Source: Paracoccus sp. (in: a-proteobacteria)
GTDB lineage: Bacteria > Pseudomonadota > Alphaproteobacteria > Rhodobacterales > Rhodobacteraceae
Length of the DNA: 19,631 bases
Direction: 5' to 3'
Assembly: GCA_018056045.1 (NCBI GenBank)
Contig: JAGPGI010000001.1
Coordinates: forward strand, 21,405-41,035
In this document: piece by piece, positions 1-7,561 of the stretch
How the letters are laid out: every line of letters begins with the position of its first letter
How positions within the stretch are numbered: the stretch's first letter is position 1
Made by a program: the position numbers and the translations under genes
Notes under the pieces: generated by a model
Told to the model about the DNA's origin: nothing
Database searches by the model: none
What the model saw: the letters and a program-made list of their open reading frames with translations, nothing else

Positions 1-98
1 GTCACCTCGCCCTCGGGCAGGGTGTCGTCGTCAAGTTCCTCGACGGCGCGGCGGATACTGTCGCCGTCCCGGCGAACGACAAGGGCTTTCAGGCTCAT
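1..98 (-). CDS. AcuI/YhdH-type quinone oxidoreductase (acryloyl-CoA reductase family), N-terminal fragment
   Basis: Only the first 32 codons lie in the window; the gene runs off the left edge. The start is the ATG whose complement is at 96-98, preceded on the minus strand by an AAGGA ribosome binding site about ten bases upstream. The translation begins MSLKALVVRRDGDS and continues with an acidic stretch and LPEGEV. This is the typical beginning of the medium-chain dehydrogenase/reductase subgroup YhdH/YhfP/AcuI (an early KALVV strand, then a D-rich LPEGEVT segment). Characterised AcuI proteins reduce acryloyl-CoA to propionyl-CoA with NADPH, for example in DMSP or 3-hydroxypropionate metabolism. 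The substrate here cannot be read from so short a fragment. No zinc or nucleotide-binding motif is within the window, so the call rests on N-terminal similarity alone. Confidence 0.65.
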   Translation of the reverse strand, partial: MSLKALVVRRDGDSIRRAVEELDDDTLPEGEV

Positions 99-273
99 CC
101 GGGGGTTCCTTCTGCAGCGTGGATCGAAGATGCGCGGCGATCAGCGTTGCAGCCTTCGGCCAATCTATCAAGGCCGCCGATCGGGGCCGCCCCGCCGCCT
201 GCACGGGGAATATCGGCGCCGCGACGGGCCTGCGGCGCGCGATTCGGCGGTAACCTAAAACCGTTGCCATCAT

Positions 274-302
274 GTGACAGTTGGATGGCCGCTTAGTATA
301 AA
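274..302 (+). promoter_or_regulatory. Sigma70-like promoter for the transporter-glucanase operon
   Basis: GTGACA at 274-279 and TATAAA at 297-302 are separated by exactly 17 bases, each one mismatch from the TTGACA/TATAAT consensus. Transcription would start near 309, leaving an untranslated leader of about 190 bases before the GTG at 498. The match is by eye and no start-site data exist. Confidence 0.5.
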
Positions 303-318
303 TGGACAGGTGGCAGTG

Positions 319-345
319 TCGGCGATTTACCGCCGATGTTTTTGT
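319..345 (+). promoter_or_regulatory. Short hairpin with T run in the operon leader
   Basis: TCGGCG (319-324) and CGCCGA (331-336) form a 6-base stem with an ATTTAC loop, followed by GTTTTTGTTTG. It resembles a weak intrinsic terminator or a leader attenuator just downstream of the predicted transcription start. The stem is short, so function is uncertain. Confidence 0.25.
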
Positions 346-419
346 TTGCTATGCTGAATCCATAGATTGGCCGCAAAAGCGAAAATCGCCGAAAACGGTC
401 AGAACATGCCAGAAAATAT

Positions 420-431
420 GCCGTTAACGGC
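420..431. promoter_or_regulatory. Perfect 12-base palindrome, possible operator
   Basis: GCCGTTAACGGC reads the same on both strands. Related half sites occur as ACCGTT at 260-265 and AACGGT at 394-399 in the same intergenic region. It could be a repressor site for the downstream sugar-related operon. No cognate regulator gene is in the window. Confidence 0.3.
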
Positions 432-497
432 CTGCAGATGATTTCGTGTCATCGTGGGATGGAGAGGTCGTGTCGCGGCAGTGAAAAGGTAGCGCGC

Positions 498-2423
498 GTG
501 AAAAGGTTAACTGGATTCTGGGGGCTATTGTCAGCATACTGGCTGTCCGAACGCTGGCGCGAGGCATGGCTGCTGACCGCCATCATCATCGTGATCACCA
601 CCCTGCTCAGCAAGGCCAGTGTCTGGGTCGCCCTCGCCAGTGCCGATTTCCTTGCCTCGCTGGCCAATTTCCATTCGGCGGATGCCTCGGCCGATCCGGG
701 GCAGGTGGTGCTGCTGGCCGCTGCCGCATATCTGGGGATTTTCGTCGCCCGCGCCGCCGGGATCGCGTTTCGTCATTATGTCTCGGCCACGCTGCACCGG
801 CGCGCGCGCGGCTGGCTGGTCGCGCGCTTCAACAATGCGATCCTGTCGGATGAACGCATCGCCTTTGACCTGATGAGCGACCGCTCCGAGCCGGGCGGCA
901 CGCCGCGCATGCCCGATGCCATCGACCAGCGGATCGACGAATGCTCGTCCGGCCTCTATGGCGGCCTGATCGGGCTGGCCATGGGGCTTTGGGGGGCGGT
1001 GACCTCGATCTATTTCGTGTCGGTCGCGCTGCTCGAGCGCAGCCAGCCGGTGCCCTTCCTTGACCGCTGGGGGGCGCAGGCCAATGCCGCGCTTGAGGGC
1101 TGGTTCGGCGCCGGTCTTGCGGCGCGCGTCGATCTGGTGCCGGGCAGCTATGGCTCGGCGCTGCTGGCGCTGGTTCTGGTCGCGGTCTATGTGCCCTGCA
1201 TCACCTATATCGCCTGGAAACTGGGGCGCCTCATCGAAAGGCTCAGCATCCAGCGCCAGCGGCGTGACGGCGCATGGCGGGGCGAATGGGGCAGCATGCT
1301 GGGCCGTGTCGGCCGTCTGGCCGCCGCCAAGGGCGAGCGCGCGCAAAGCCGGGTCAACGGCCAGCTTTATTCGGAACTGGATCAGGTCTGGGGCAAGCAG
1401 AACTGGCTGGGCGCCGGCATGATGATGTTCACCAATGTCTATAATTTCCTGTCCTCGCGCCTGCTGGCCTATCTGCCCGCCCTGCCCGCCTATATGGCCG
1501 GCAGCCTCAGTTTTCGCGATTTCGCCGCCAGCGGCGAGCTGACGGCGGAACTGATCGGCGATGTCTCATGGTTCATCAATGTCATGCCCGCCATCGCCAC
1601 GCTCAAGGCCAACGGCGCGCGGCTGAACGAGCTGGCCGAGGCGATCGAGCGCGTGCGCCGGCGTCAGGAATTCTATGCCGAAACCGGCATCAGCCAGTTC
1701 GAGCGCACCCGCCGCCCCACCGGGCCGCTGCTGGCGCTCGAAGAGCTGCGCCTGCACCATCGCGGCCATGATACCGCCGCCTTCCTCAGCGTGCCCGGAC
1801 TGCGGCTCTATCCCGGCGACCGGGTCTGCCTGCGCGGCCAGAACGGCTGCGGCAAAAGCAGCCTGCTCAAGGCCGTGGCCGGGATCTGGCCCTATGGCGC
1901 CGGCCGGGTCGCGATGCACGAGGGCGCGCGGATGTTCTTTGCCGGGCAGGACAGCGACCTGCCCGACCGGCTGACGCTGAAGGCGCTGGTGACCTATCCC
2001 GACCATCCCGAACAGCATTCCGACATCAGTGCCGCCGCCGCATTGTCGCGGGTCGGGCTGGGCGAATTCATCCATTGCCTCGACAGCGTGCTGCATCAGG
2101 GCCGGATCTGGCGCAATGTGCTGTCGGGCGGCCAGAAACAACGGCTGGTCCTGGCCCGCATCCTGCTGGCCAAGCCCGATATCCTGCTCTTGGATGAGGC
2201 CACGGCGGCGCTGGACGTGGATGCGGTCGCCGATTTTCACCAGACGCTGCGCGAATGCCTGCCGCAGACGGCGGTGCTGGCGGTCCTGCATGGCGAGACG
2301 ACGCCGACCGAACCCGACGGCACGCCCTTCTATGTCTCGGCCCTCGACATCCGCAATGGCATCGGGCAGCTTTCTCCCATTCTCGGAACGGATTTCTACG
2401 CCATCCGGCACGCGGCCGAATAA
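498..2423 (+). CDS. SbmA/BacA-type ABC transporter, fused membrane domain and ATPase
   Basis: Inner-membrane ABC half-transporter of about 641 residues, expected to act as a dimer. The N-terminal part matches the ABC_membrane_2/SbmA-BacA fold: FWGLLSAYW near the start, hydrophobic segments at roughly residues 24-46, 70-90, 157-180 and 217-240, and the family segment DAIDQRIDE at about 140-148. The C-terminal ATPase has Walker A GQNGCGKSS (447-455), a Q-loop Gln near 484, signature LSGGQKQR (542-549), Walker B ILLLDEATAALD (562-573) and a His in VLHGE as switch residue, so it should hydrolyse ATP. Known relatives move peptides, bleomycin or vitamin B12 (for example Rv1819c); the substrate here is not known. 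I chose the GTG at 498 because GAAAAGG lies about eight bases upstream; the frame is open to an ATG at 438, which lacks a ribosome binding site. It ends 24 bases before the GH3 gene, implying co-transcription. Confidence 0.85.
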   Translation: MKRLTGFWGLLSAYWLSERWREAWLLTAIIIVITTLLSKASVWVALASADFLASLANFHSADASADPGQVVLLAAAAYLGIFVARAAGIAFRHYVSATLHRRARGWLVARFNNAILSDERIAFDLMSDRSEPGGTPRMPDAIDQRIDECSSGLYGGLIGLAMGLWGAVTSIYFVSVALLERSQPVPFLDRWGAQANAALEGWFGAGLAARVDLVPGSYGSALLALVLVAVYVPCITYIAWKLGRLIERLSIQRQRRDGAWRGEWGSMLGRVGRLAAAKGERAQSRVNGQLYSELDQVWGKQNWLGAGMMMFTNVYNFLSSRLLAYLPALPAYMAGSLSFRDFAASGELTAELIGDVSWFINVMPAIATLKANGARLNELAEAIERVRRRQEFYAETGISQFERTRRPTGPLLALEELRLHHRGHDTAAFLSVPGLRLYPGDRVCLRGQNGCGKSSLLKAVAGIWPYGAGRVAMHEGARMFFAGQDSDLPDRLTLKALVTYPDHPEQHSDISAAAALSRVGLGEFIHCLDSVLHQGRIWRNVLSGGQKQRLVLARILLAKPDILLLDEATAALDVDAVADFHQTLRECLPQTAVLAVLHGETTPTEPDGTPFYVSALDIRNGIGQLSPILGTDFYAIRHAAE

Positions 2424-2447
2424 GCGTCGGGCGACAGGGGGAACTGC

Positions 2448-4691
2448 TTGAGCCATCACGATATTGCCGCCCGCCTGCTGGCGCAGATGACGCTTTGCGA
2501 AAAGATCGGCCAACTCAACCTGCTGGCCGCCGGCGAAGGGCTGGTGACCGGCGCGAAACAGCCCACCTCGCTGGCCGCGCGGCTGGATACCGGGCAGGTC
2601 GGCGCGATCTTCGGAACGAAATCGCTGGCCACCGCCCGCGCCATGCAGGAACGCGCGCTGGCCGGATCGCGCCTGAAGATCCCGCTGTTCTTTGCCGAGG
2701 ACGTCATCCATGGCCACCGCACCGTATTCCCGCTGAATATCGCGCTGGCCTGCAGCTGGGACCCGGATCTGATCGAGGAAACTTCTGCTTTCGCCGCAGC
2801 CGAGGCCGCAGCCGAGGGGCTGCATCAGGTCTATGCGCCGATGATCGATGTCAGCCGCGATGCCCGCTGGGGCCGTGTGGCCGAAGGCCCGGGCGAGGAT
2901 CCCTTGCTGGCCTCGCGCCTTGCCGCCGCCGCCACGCGCGGGTTTCAGGGCCGCGATATCGGCGGGGCGGGGCGGGTTGCGGCCTGTCTCAAGCATTTCG
3001 TGGCCTATGGCGCGCCCGAAAGCGGCCGCGATTATGACAATGTCAGCCTCGCATGGGAGGATCTGCTGTCGCTCTACCTGCCGCCTTTCGCGGCCGGGGT
3101 GGCGGCGGGCGCGGCCAGCGTCATGGTGTCCTTCAACGCCGTCAACAAGGTGCCGATGCACGCCAACGGCCAGCTGATTGAGGGCTGGCTGCGCGGCCAG
3201 ACCGGCTTCGACGGGCTGGTGGTCTCGGATTATACCGGCGTCGCCGAACTGGTGCCGCACGGGCTTGGCGCGGCGGCAACGGTCGTCGCGCGCGCGATCC
3301 ATGCCGGCGTCGACATGGACATGGTGGGCGAGGATTTCCTGCGCGAGCTGCCGGCGCTGGCCCGCGACGGGCTGGTCGCGCCCGATGCCGGGCTGAGCCT
3401 TTCGCCGGAGCAGATCGCCCAGCTGATCGACCGCGCCTGCCTCAGGGTGCTGACCTTCAAGGCACGGCTGGGGCTGCTTGACGACCCATTCCGGGGGATG
3501 GATGGGACCGTACCCGCGCCCTCGCGGCAGGCGGGGCGGCTGCTGGCCCGCAAGGCCGCCGCCCGCGCCGCCGTCCTGCTGAAAAACGACGGCGTTCTGC
3601 CGCTCTCATCCGATATCGACGTGGCGCTGATCGGGCCCTTCGCCGCCGACCGGGCCAACATGCTGGGCACATGGGCGGTCTCGGGCAGGGCCGAGGATGT
3701 CGTGCCGCTGCACGAGGCGGTGGCGGCGTTGACCGGCCAGCCCCCCGCCCGCGCATGGGGCGCCAATATCGTCGATGAGGATTGGCTGGTCGGGCGGCTG
3801 AACGTCCATGGCGTGACCGTCTCCCAGGACCCCCGCCCCGAGGATGAGCTGATCGCCGAGGCGGTCGAGGCGGCGCTGGCGGCGGATGTGGTGATCGCCG
3901 CGGTGGGTGAGGCCAAGGAACATGCCGGCGAATCCTCGTCGCGGCTGTCCCCGGACCTGCCCGCGCCGCAGCGGCGGCTGATCGCGGCGCTGGCGGCGAC
4001 GGGCCGGCCGCTGGTCGTGGTGGTTTTCGCCGGCCGCCCGCTGGCGCTTGGCGGTATCATCGCCGAGGCCGACGCCGTCCTTTACGCATGGCATGGCGGC
4101 ATCGCCGGGCCCGAGGGCGTGGCCGATCTGCTCTTCGGCGCGGCATCGCCCTCGGGGCGGCTCGCCATGACCCTGCCCGCACATCCGGGCGAGGTGCCGC
4201 TGTCTTATGCCAGCGACCCGACCGGCCGGCCCTATCAGGGCCGCTTCGCCAAGTTCCGCACCGGCTGGCTGGACATGCCCGACGACGCGCCGCGTTTCCC
4301 CTTTGGCTTTGGCCTTGGCTATGGGCAGATCGCCTATGGCGCCCCGAGCCTGTCGCAAGACAGCGCCGAGGCCGGCCAGACGGTCGAGCTGCGCATCGCG
4401 CTGGAAAACACCGGGCAGGCCGAGGCGATCGAGACCGTGCAGCTTTACGCCAGCGACCCCATCGCGCGCCGGACCCTGCCCGGCCGCGCGCTGATCGATT
4501 TCCGGCAGGTCACGCTGGCACCGGGCCAAAGCTGCGAGGTGGTCTTTGCCATCAGCGCCGGGCAATTCGCCTATCCCGTCGCCCCCGCGCTTGAGGCTGC
4601 CGAATGGGTGCGCGACCCCGGCCTGATCCAGTTGCATGTCGGCCCGAACAGCCGCGACACCCAGACGGTAGAACTGACATGGCTCGACTGA
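2448..4691 (+). CDS. Glycoside hydrolase family 3 beta-glucosidase, cytoplasmic
   Basis: A protein of about 747 residues that should remove glucose from the non-reducing ends of beta-linked gluco-oligosaccharides. It has the usual order of GH3 N-terminal barrel (about 10-340), GH3 C-terminal domain (about 370-610) and fibronectin-III-like tail (about 640-735, with LENTGQAEAIETVQLY). The nucleophile is Asp261 in LVVSDYTG; the likely acid/base is Glu495 in AGESSSR. KHFVAYGAPESGRDY is the expected active-site segment. The start is a TTG preceded by AGGGGG six bases upstream; the next in-frame ATG (2487) lacks such a site. The N-terminus MSHHDIAARLLAQMTL is not a signal peptide, so the enzyme should be cytoplasmic, unlike periplasmic BglX. 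Its end overlaps the next gene by 13 bases. GH3 enzymes of this type are known from beta-1,2-glucan loci, but linkage specificity cannot be read from the sequence. Confidence 0.9.
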   Translation: MSHHDIAARLLAQMTLCEKIGQLNLLAAGEGLVTGAKQPTSLAARLDTGQVGAIFGTKSLATARAMQERALAGSRLKIPLFFAEDVIHGHRTVFPLNIALACSWDPDLIEETSAFAAAEAAAEGLHQVYAPMIDVSRDARWGRVAEGPGEDPLLASRLAAAATRGFQGRDIGGAGRVAACLKHFVAYGAPESGRDYDNVSLAWEDLLSLYLPPFAAGVAAGAASVMVSFNAVNKVPMHANGQLIEGWLRGQTGFDGLVVSDYTGVAELVPHGLGAAATVVARAIHAGVDMDMVGEDFLRELPALARDGLVAPDAGLSLSPEQIAQLIDRACLRVLTFKARLGLLDDPFRGMDGTVPAPSRQAGRLLARKAAARAAVLLKNDGVLPLSSDIDVALIGPFAADRANMLGTWAVSGRAEDVVPLHEAVAALTGQPPARAWGANIVDEDWLVGRLNVHGVTVSQDPRPEDELIAEAVEAALAADVVIAAVGEAKEHAGESSSRLSPDLPAPQRRLIAALAATGRPLVVVVFAGRPLALGGIIAEADAVLYAWHGGIAGPEGVADLLFGAASPSGRLAMTLPAHPGEVPLSYASDPTGRPYQGRFAKFRTGWLDMPDDAPRFPFGFGLGYGQIAYGAPSLSQDSAEAGQTVELRIALENTGQAEAIETVQLYASDPIARRTLPGRALIDFRQVTLAPGQSCEVVFAISAGQFAYPVAPALEAAEWVRDPGLIQLHVGPNSRDTQTVELTWLD

Positions 4692-5935
4692 TCCTTGGAC
4701 TTGACGACGCGGCCCTGCGCGACCGCGTGGCGCAGGCGACGGCGCTCTATTTTCTGGATTGGAGCCATCCGGTCAGCGGCATGGCCCGCGAGCGCAGCGC
4801 CGGCGCCTTTGGCTATGACATGCTTGAAACCGTCTGCACCGGCGGCACCGGCTTTGGCCTTTTGGCGCAGATCGTCGCCGCCGAGCGCGGCTGGCGTCCC
4901 CGGCGCGAGATCCTCGACCGGGTCGAGCGGCTGGTCGGCTTTCTGGAACAGGCCGACAGTTTCAACGGTGTTTTCCCCCATTTCATGAACGGCACCACCG
5001 GGCGCGTGCAGCCCTTCGCGCCGGGCGATGATGGCGGCGATCTGGTCGAGACGGCCTTCCTGATGCTGGGGCTTTTGGGCGCGGCGGCGTTCTTCCCCGA
5101 GGAACCGGCCATCGTCCAGCGCATCGAGGCGCTTTATGAGTCGGTGAACTGGGCCGCGCATCTGCGCGAGGATGGTGCGGTCATGTGGCATCATCACCCC
5201 GACCGCCCCTGGCCGCCCCATGCCCTGCCGATCCGGGGCTGGAACGAGGCATTTCCGGTCTTTGTCCTTGGTGCCGGCTCGCGCAGCCATCCGATCCCAG
5301 CAAGTTCCTATCACCAAAGCTGGGCCATGGCCCCGGCCTTCCGCAATGGCCGCGACTATGGCGGCACCGTGCTGCCGCTGGGCCCCGATTGGGGCGGGCC
5401 GCTGTTTCTGTCGCAATACCCGTTTCTGGGCATCGACCCGCGCGGCTTGCGCGACGCCTATGCCGATTACGGCGTGCAGGCGCGGGCGCATGCGCTGGTC
5501 AACCGCCACCATTGCCTGACCAATCCCGGCGGCTGGGCAGGCTACGGCCCCGATTGCTGGGGCCTGACCGCCAGCGACGATCCCGGCGGCTATGTCGCCC
5601 ATTCGCCGACCGAGGATACCGGCACCATCACCCCCACGGCGGCGCTTGGGTCATTCCCCTTTGCCCCCGCCGAGGCGATGCCGGTGCTGCGCCACCTGCA
5701 TGACGATCTGGGCGAGCGGATCTGGGGCGAGGCGGGTTTCGTCGATGCCTTTTGCCCGACGCGGGACTGGGTGGCGGAAAGCCGGCTGGCCATCGACCAG
5801 GCCCCCATCGTCATCGGGCTGGAGAATTACCGCTCGGGCCTCTTGTGGCGGCTGGTCTCGGGCCGGCCGGAGATTCAGCGCGGCTTGCGGGCGCTGGGGT
5901 TCACCGCGCCCTATCTGGACCCGATGATCGCCTGA
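4679..5935 (+). CDS. GH144-type endo-beta-1,2-glucanase-like protein (glucoamylase-like domain)
   Basis: A 418-residue protein made almost entirely of the glycoamylase-like domain (Pfam PF10091) that defines GH144 and is also found at the end of cyclic beta-1,2-glucan synthases. Visible motifs in order: YFLDWSHPVSGMARERS (24-40), GGTGFGLLAQIVAAERGW (55-72), FPHFMNGTTG (99-108), DDGGDLVETAF (117-127), then GPDWGGPLFLSQYPFLGIDPR, NRHHCLTNPGG, CWGLTASDDPGGY, DTGTITPTAALGS and IVIGLENYRSGLLW. Characterised GH144 members cut beta-1,2-glucan internally into sophoro-oligosaccharides. The ATG at 4679 overlaps the end of the GH3 gene by 13 bases, suggesting translational coupling. The frame is open back to 4604, but the domain starts right after 4679 and the extra residues are not a signal peptide. 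A cytoplasmic location is therefore likely, unlike many secreted relatives. It is often annotated only as glucoamylase family protein. Confidence 0.85.
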   Translation: MARLILGLDDAALRDRVAQATALYFLDWSHPVSGMARERSAGAFGYDMLETVCTGGTGFGLLAQIVAAERGWRPRREILDRVERLVGFLEQADSFNGVFPHFMNGTTGRVQPFAPGDDGGDLVETAFLMLGLLGAAAFFPEEPAIVQRIEALYESVNWAAHLREDGAVMWHHHPDRPWPPHALPIRGWNEAFPVFVLGAGSRSHPIPASSYHQSWAMAPAFRNGRDYGGTVLPLGPDWGGPLFLSQYPFLGIDPRGLRDAYADYGVQARAHALVNRHHCLTNPGGWAGYGPDCWGLTASDDPGGYVAHSPTEDTGTITPTAALGSFPFAPAEAMPVLRHLHDDLGERIWGEAGFVDAFCPTRDWVAESRLAIDQAPIVIGLENYRSGLLWRLVSGRPEIQRGLRALGFTAPYLDPMIA

Positions 5936-5938
5936 GCC

Positions 5939-6688
5939 TCAGACACCAAGCGCCGTCAAGGCCGCCGCCAGCATCTGCCCGCAGGCGGCGCCGGCCGGGC
6001 AATGATGCTCATTCGGCAGCGCCCCGAAAAACCGCCCGTTCGGCGCGGCGTTGAAATAGGCGCGGGCGTCATGCAGGCGCACCAGCCCGTCCTCGGCCCC
6101 GGTCACCACCGCCAGCGGCGCAGCGCTGCGGGCCAGCGCCGGGGCGGCATCGGCCACGGGCATCTCGGCATGGAAAAGCGGCGCCTCGCGCTTGACGGCC
6201 TCGACCGCGTCGGGCCCCATCGCCACCCGCGCCGACAAAAGCACCATGCCCGACAAGGGCGGCGAAACCGCAAGGATGTGATCCGTATCCGGGTCGTCGC
6301 CGGCCAGATGGGCGATGGCAAAGGCGCCGATGCTGTGGCCGGCCAGAGCGCGGCGCTGATCGGGCCATGTCGCGGCCAGCCACGCCCAGACCCCGGCGGC
6401 GGCCTGCGTATGGCCGCTGAAGGTCACCTGATCCGAGGGTCCCGAATCCGGCAGCGCGATGGAATGGGGCAGTTCCGGCGCGGCGACGCGCCAGCCACGG
6501 GCCAGATAGGCCTCGGCGATCTCGGCGATCTGGGCCTGCCCCGGCGCGCCATTGCGGCCATGCACCAGAAGCACCGTGCCCTTGGGTGTGTCATCAGTTG
6601 AGGCCACAACGACGGGAACCGCGCCAAGGCTGGTCGGGGCTTCAAGGCGCAGGGCGGAGTCGGTCCAGATGGGTCGCGGCTGTGTCAT
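5939..6688 (-). CDS. Alpha/beta hydrolase of unknown substrate
   Basis: A 249-residue single-domain alpha/beta hydrolase without signal peptide. The oxyanion segment LVHGRNG is at about 41-47, the nucleophile elbow GHSIG carries Ser119, the acid is probably Asp200 in TGAEDGLV, and the base is His228 or His229 in PNEHHC. The triad is therefore complete. I chose the ATG at 6688 because homology-like sequence begins there; the frame also opens at a TTG (6724) with no better ribosome binding site. It lies 81 bases after the siderophore-interacting protein gene in the same direction and may be the last gene of that unit. It is convergent with the GH144 gene, with only three bases between the two stop codons. 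It could be an esterase or thioesterase; the sequence does not say which. Confidence 0.75.
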   Translation of the reverse strand: MTQPRPIWTDSALRLEAPTSLGAVPVVVASTDDTPKGTVLLVHGRNGAPGQAQIAEIAEAYLARGWRVAAPELPHSIALPDSGPSDQVTFSGHTQAAAGVWAWLAATWPDQRRALAGHSIGAFAIAHLAGDDPDTDHILAVSPPLSGMVLLSARVAMGPDAVEAVKREAPLFHAEMPVADAAPALARSAAPLAVVTGAEDGLVRLHDARAYFNAAPNGRFFGALPNEHHCPAGAACGQMLAAALTALGV

Positions 6689-6769
6689 GGCCGCGATCTT
6701 AATATGGAGCGCGGCCGGCTCCAATGGGGTCTTGCGATCCTTGCGATGCCGGCCGGGCGGCGCGCCGGC

Positions 6770-7537
6770 TCAGTCAAGGATTTCCTGATCCGAGGCATCG
6801 ACCTGGCCCTCGACCCAGTATCCGGCCGCCCTGAGCCATGTCGGCGGATGGCCGCGCCCCAGCAGTTCCGTGCGCAGCGCGCGCGCCACCCCCGCCTCAG
6901 CGGCGATCCAGACGAAGGTGTCGGGCGCCAGCGACAGATTGCGCAGCGCCTTGAGCAGCGGCGCCGGATCGGCCGCCTCGGCCAGCGGGCGGTGATGCCA
7001 GCGCAGGTCCAGTTCGGCGGCGCTTTCCAGTTGCTGCTCATCGGCAGGTCCGGGGACGGCGACGATCGCGGTGGCGCGCGTGCCCGCGGGCAGTTCCTCG
7101 ACAAAGCGGCCGATGGCCGGCAGCGCGGTCTCGTCGCCGATGAAAACCCAGTTCCGGATATCGCCGGCGATGACGCGCGAGCCGCGCGGCCCGGCGATCC
7201 TGAGCGTGCCGCCCACGCGGGCCTCGCGCGCCCAGCTCGAAGCCGGGCCGTCGCCGTGATCGACGAAATCGATCACCAGCTCGCGCCGCGCGGTGTCGAA
7301 TGCGCGGGGGGTATAGTCGCGGGTCTCGGCCTCGCCATCCGCGCCCGGCACAAAGACCTTGATATGATCATCGGCGGCGGCGCTGGCGAAATCGGCCAGT
7401 TCCTCGCCCCGGAGCGTGACGCGGATCATGTGCGGGGTCAGCCGCGATACGTCGGCGATGGCCAGTTCGCGGCGGCGGATCTCGTATCTGACCCGCTCGA
7501 TGCGGGGCGTGATGACCGTCAGGCTGTCGTCAGGCAT
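6770..7537 (-). CDS. Siderophore-interacting protein, FAD-dependent ferric reductase family
   Basis: A 255-residue cytoplasmic flavoprotein of the SIP/ViuB family, which reduces ferric-siderophore complexes to release iron. The FAD-binding motif RDYTPR is at 73-78, followed by the family segment DFVDHGDGPASSWA (90-103), then GPRGS at 116-120. The NAD(P)H-binding part begins with GDETALPAI (134-142), and the C-terminal WIAAEAGVARALR and GYWVEG segments are as expected. Length is usual for the family. The ATG at 7537 has AAGGA about seven bases upstream. It starts 24 bases after the esterase gene stop, so the two are probably co-transcribed. No siderophore receptor, ABC uptake gene or obvious Fur box was noticed nearby, so the iron chelate it serves is unknown. 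Confidence 0.88.
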   Translation of the reverse strand: MPDDSLTVITPRIERVRYEIRRRELAIADVSRLTPHMIRVTLRGEELADFASAAADDHIKVFVPGADGEAETRDYTPRAFDTARRELVIDFVDHGDGPASSWAREARVGGTLRIAGPRGSRVIAGDIRNWVFIGDETALPAIGRFVEELPAGTRATAIVAVPGPADEQQLESAAELDLRWHHRPLAEAADPAPLLKALRNLSLAPDTFVWIAAEAGVARALRTELLGRGHPPTWLRAAGYWVEGQVDASDQEILD

Positions 7538-7561
7538 GTGGTTTCCTTGCTGTGGGGCCGG

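Larger units (their letters stand above)
99..497. other. Intergenic region of 399 bases between divergent genes
   Basis: This gap separates the leftward reductase from the rightward transporter operon. Its left part (about 99-255) is GC-rich and shows only short chance reading frames. Its right part (about 256-497) is clearly richer in A and T. It carries a sigma70-like promoter (274-302), a small hairpin followed by a T run (319-345) and a 12-base perfect palindrome (420-431). No convincing gene was seen. Confidence 0.6.

Noticed and set aside
22..258. Short plus- and minus-strand frames at the left end
   Set aside because: They overlap the start of the AcuI-like gene or the GC-rich gap, and have no similarity or ribosome binding site.
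336..365. Nine-codon frame MFLFAMLNP in the operon leader, as a possible leader peptide
   Set aside because: There is no ribosome binding site before its ATG, which overlaps the hairpin stem, and no run of regulatory codons.
438..497. Longer start for the ABC transporter at the ATG 438 or 459
   Set aside because: Neither has a ribosome binding site, and the added residues (MISCHRGMERSCRGSEKVAR) are unlike the family. The GTG at 498 has GAAAAGG well placed. Not fully excluded.
1566..3302. A 578-codon minus-strand frame across the transporter and GH3 genes
   Set aside because: It crosses the boundary of two well-supported genes and shows only GC-driven composition.
4604..4678. Longer start for the GH144 gene that might supply an export signal
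   Set aside because: The extra 25 residues are charged and proline-rich with no hydrophobic core, so they are not a signal peptide, and they lie inside the GH3 coding sequence.
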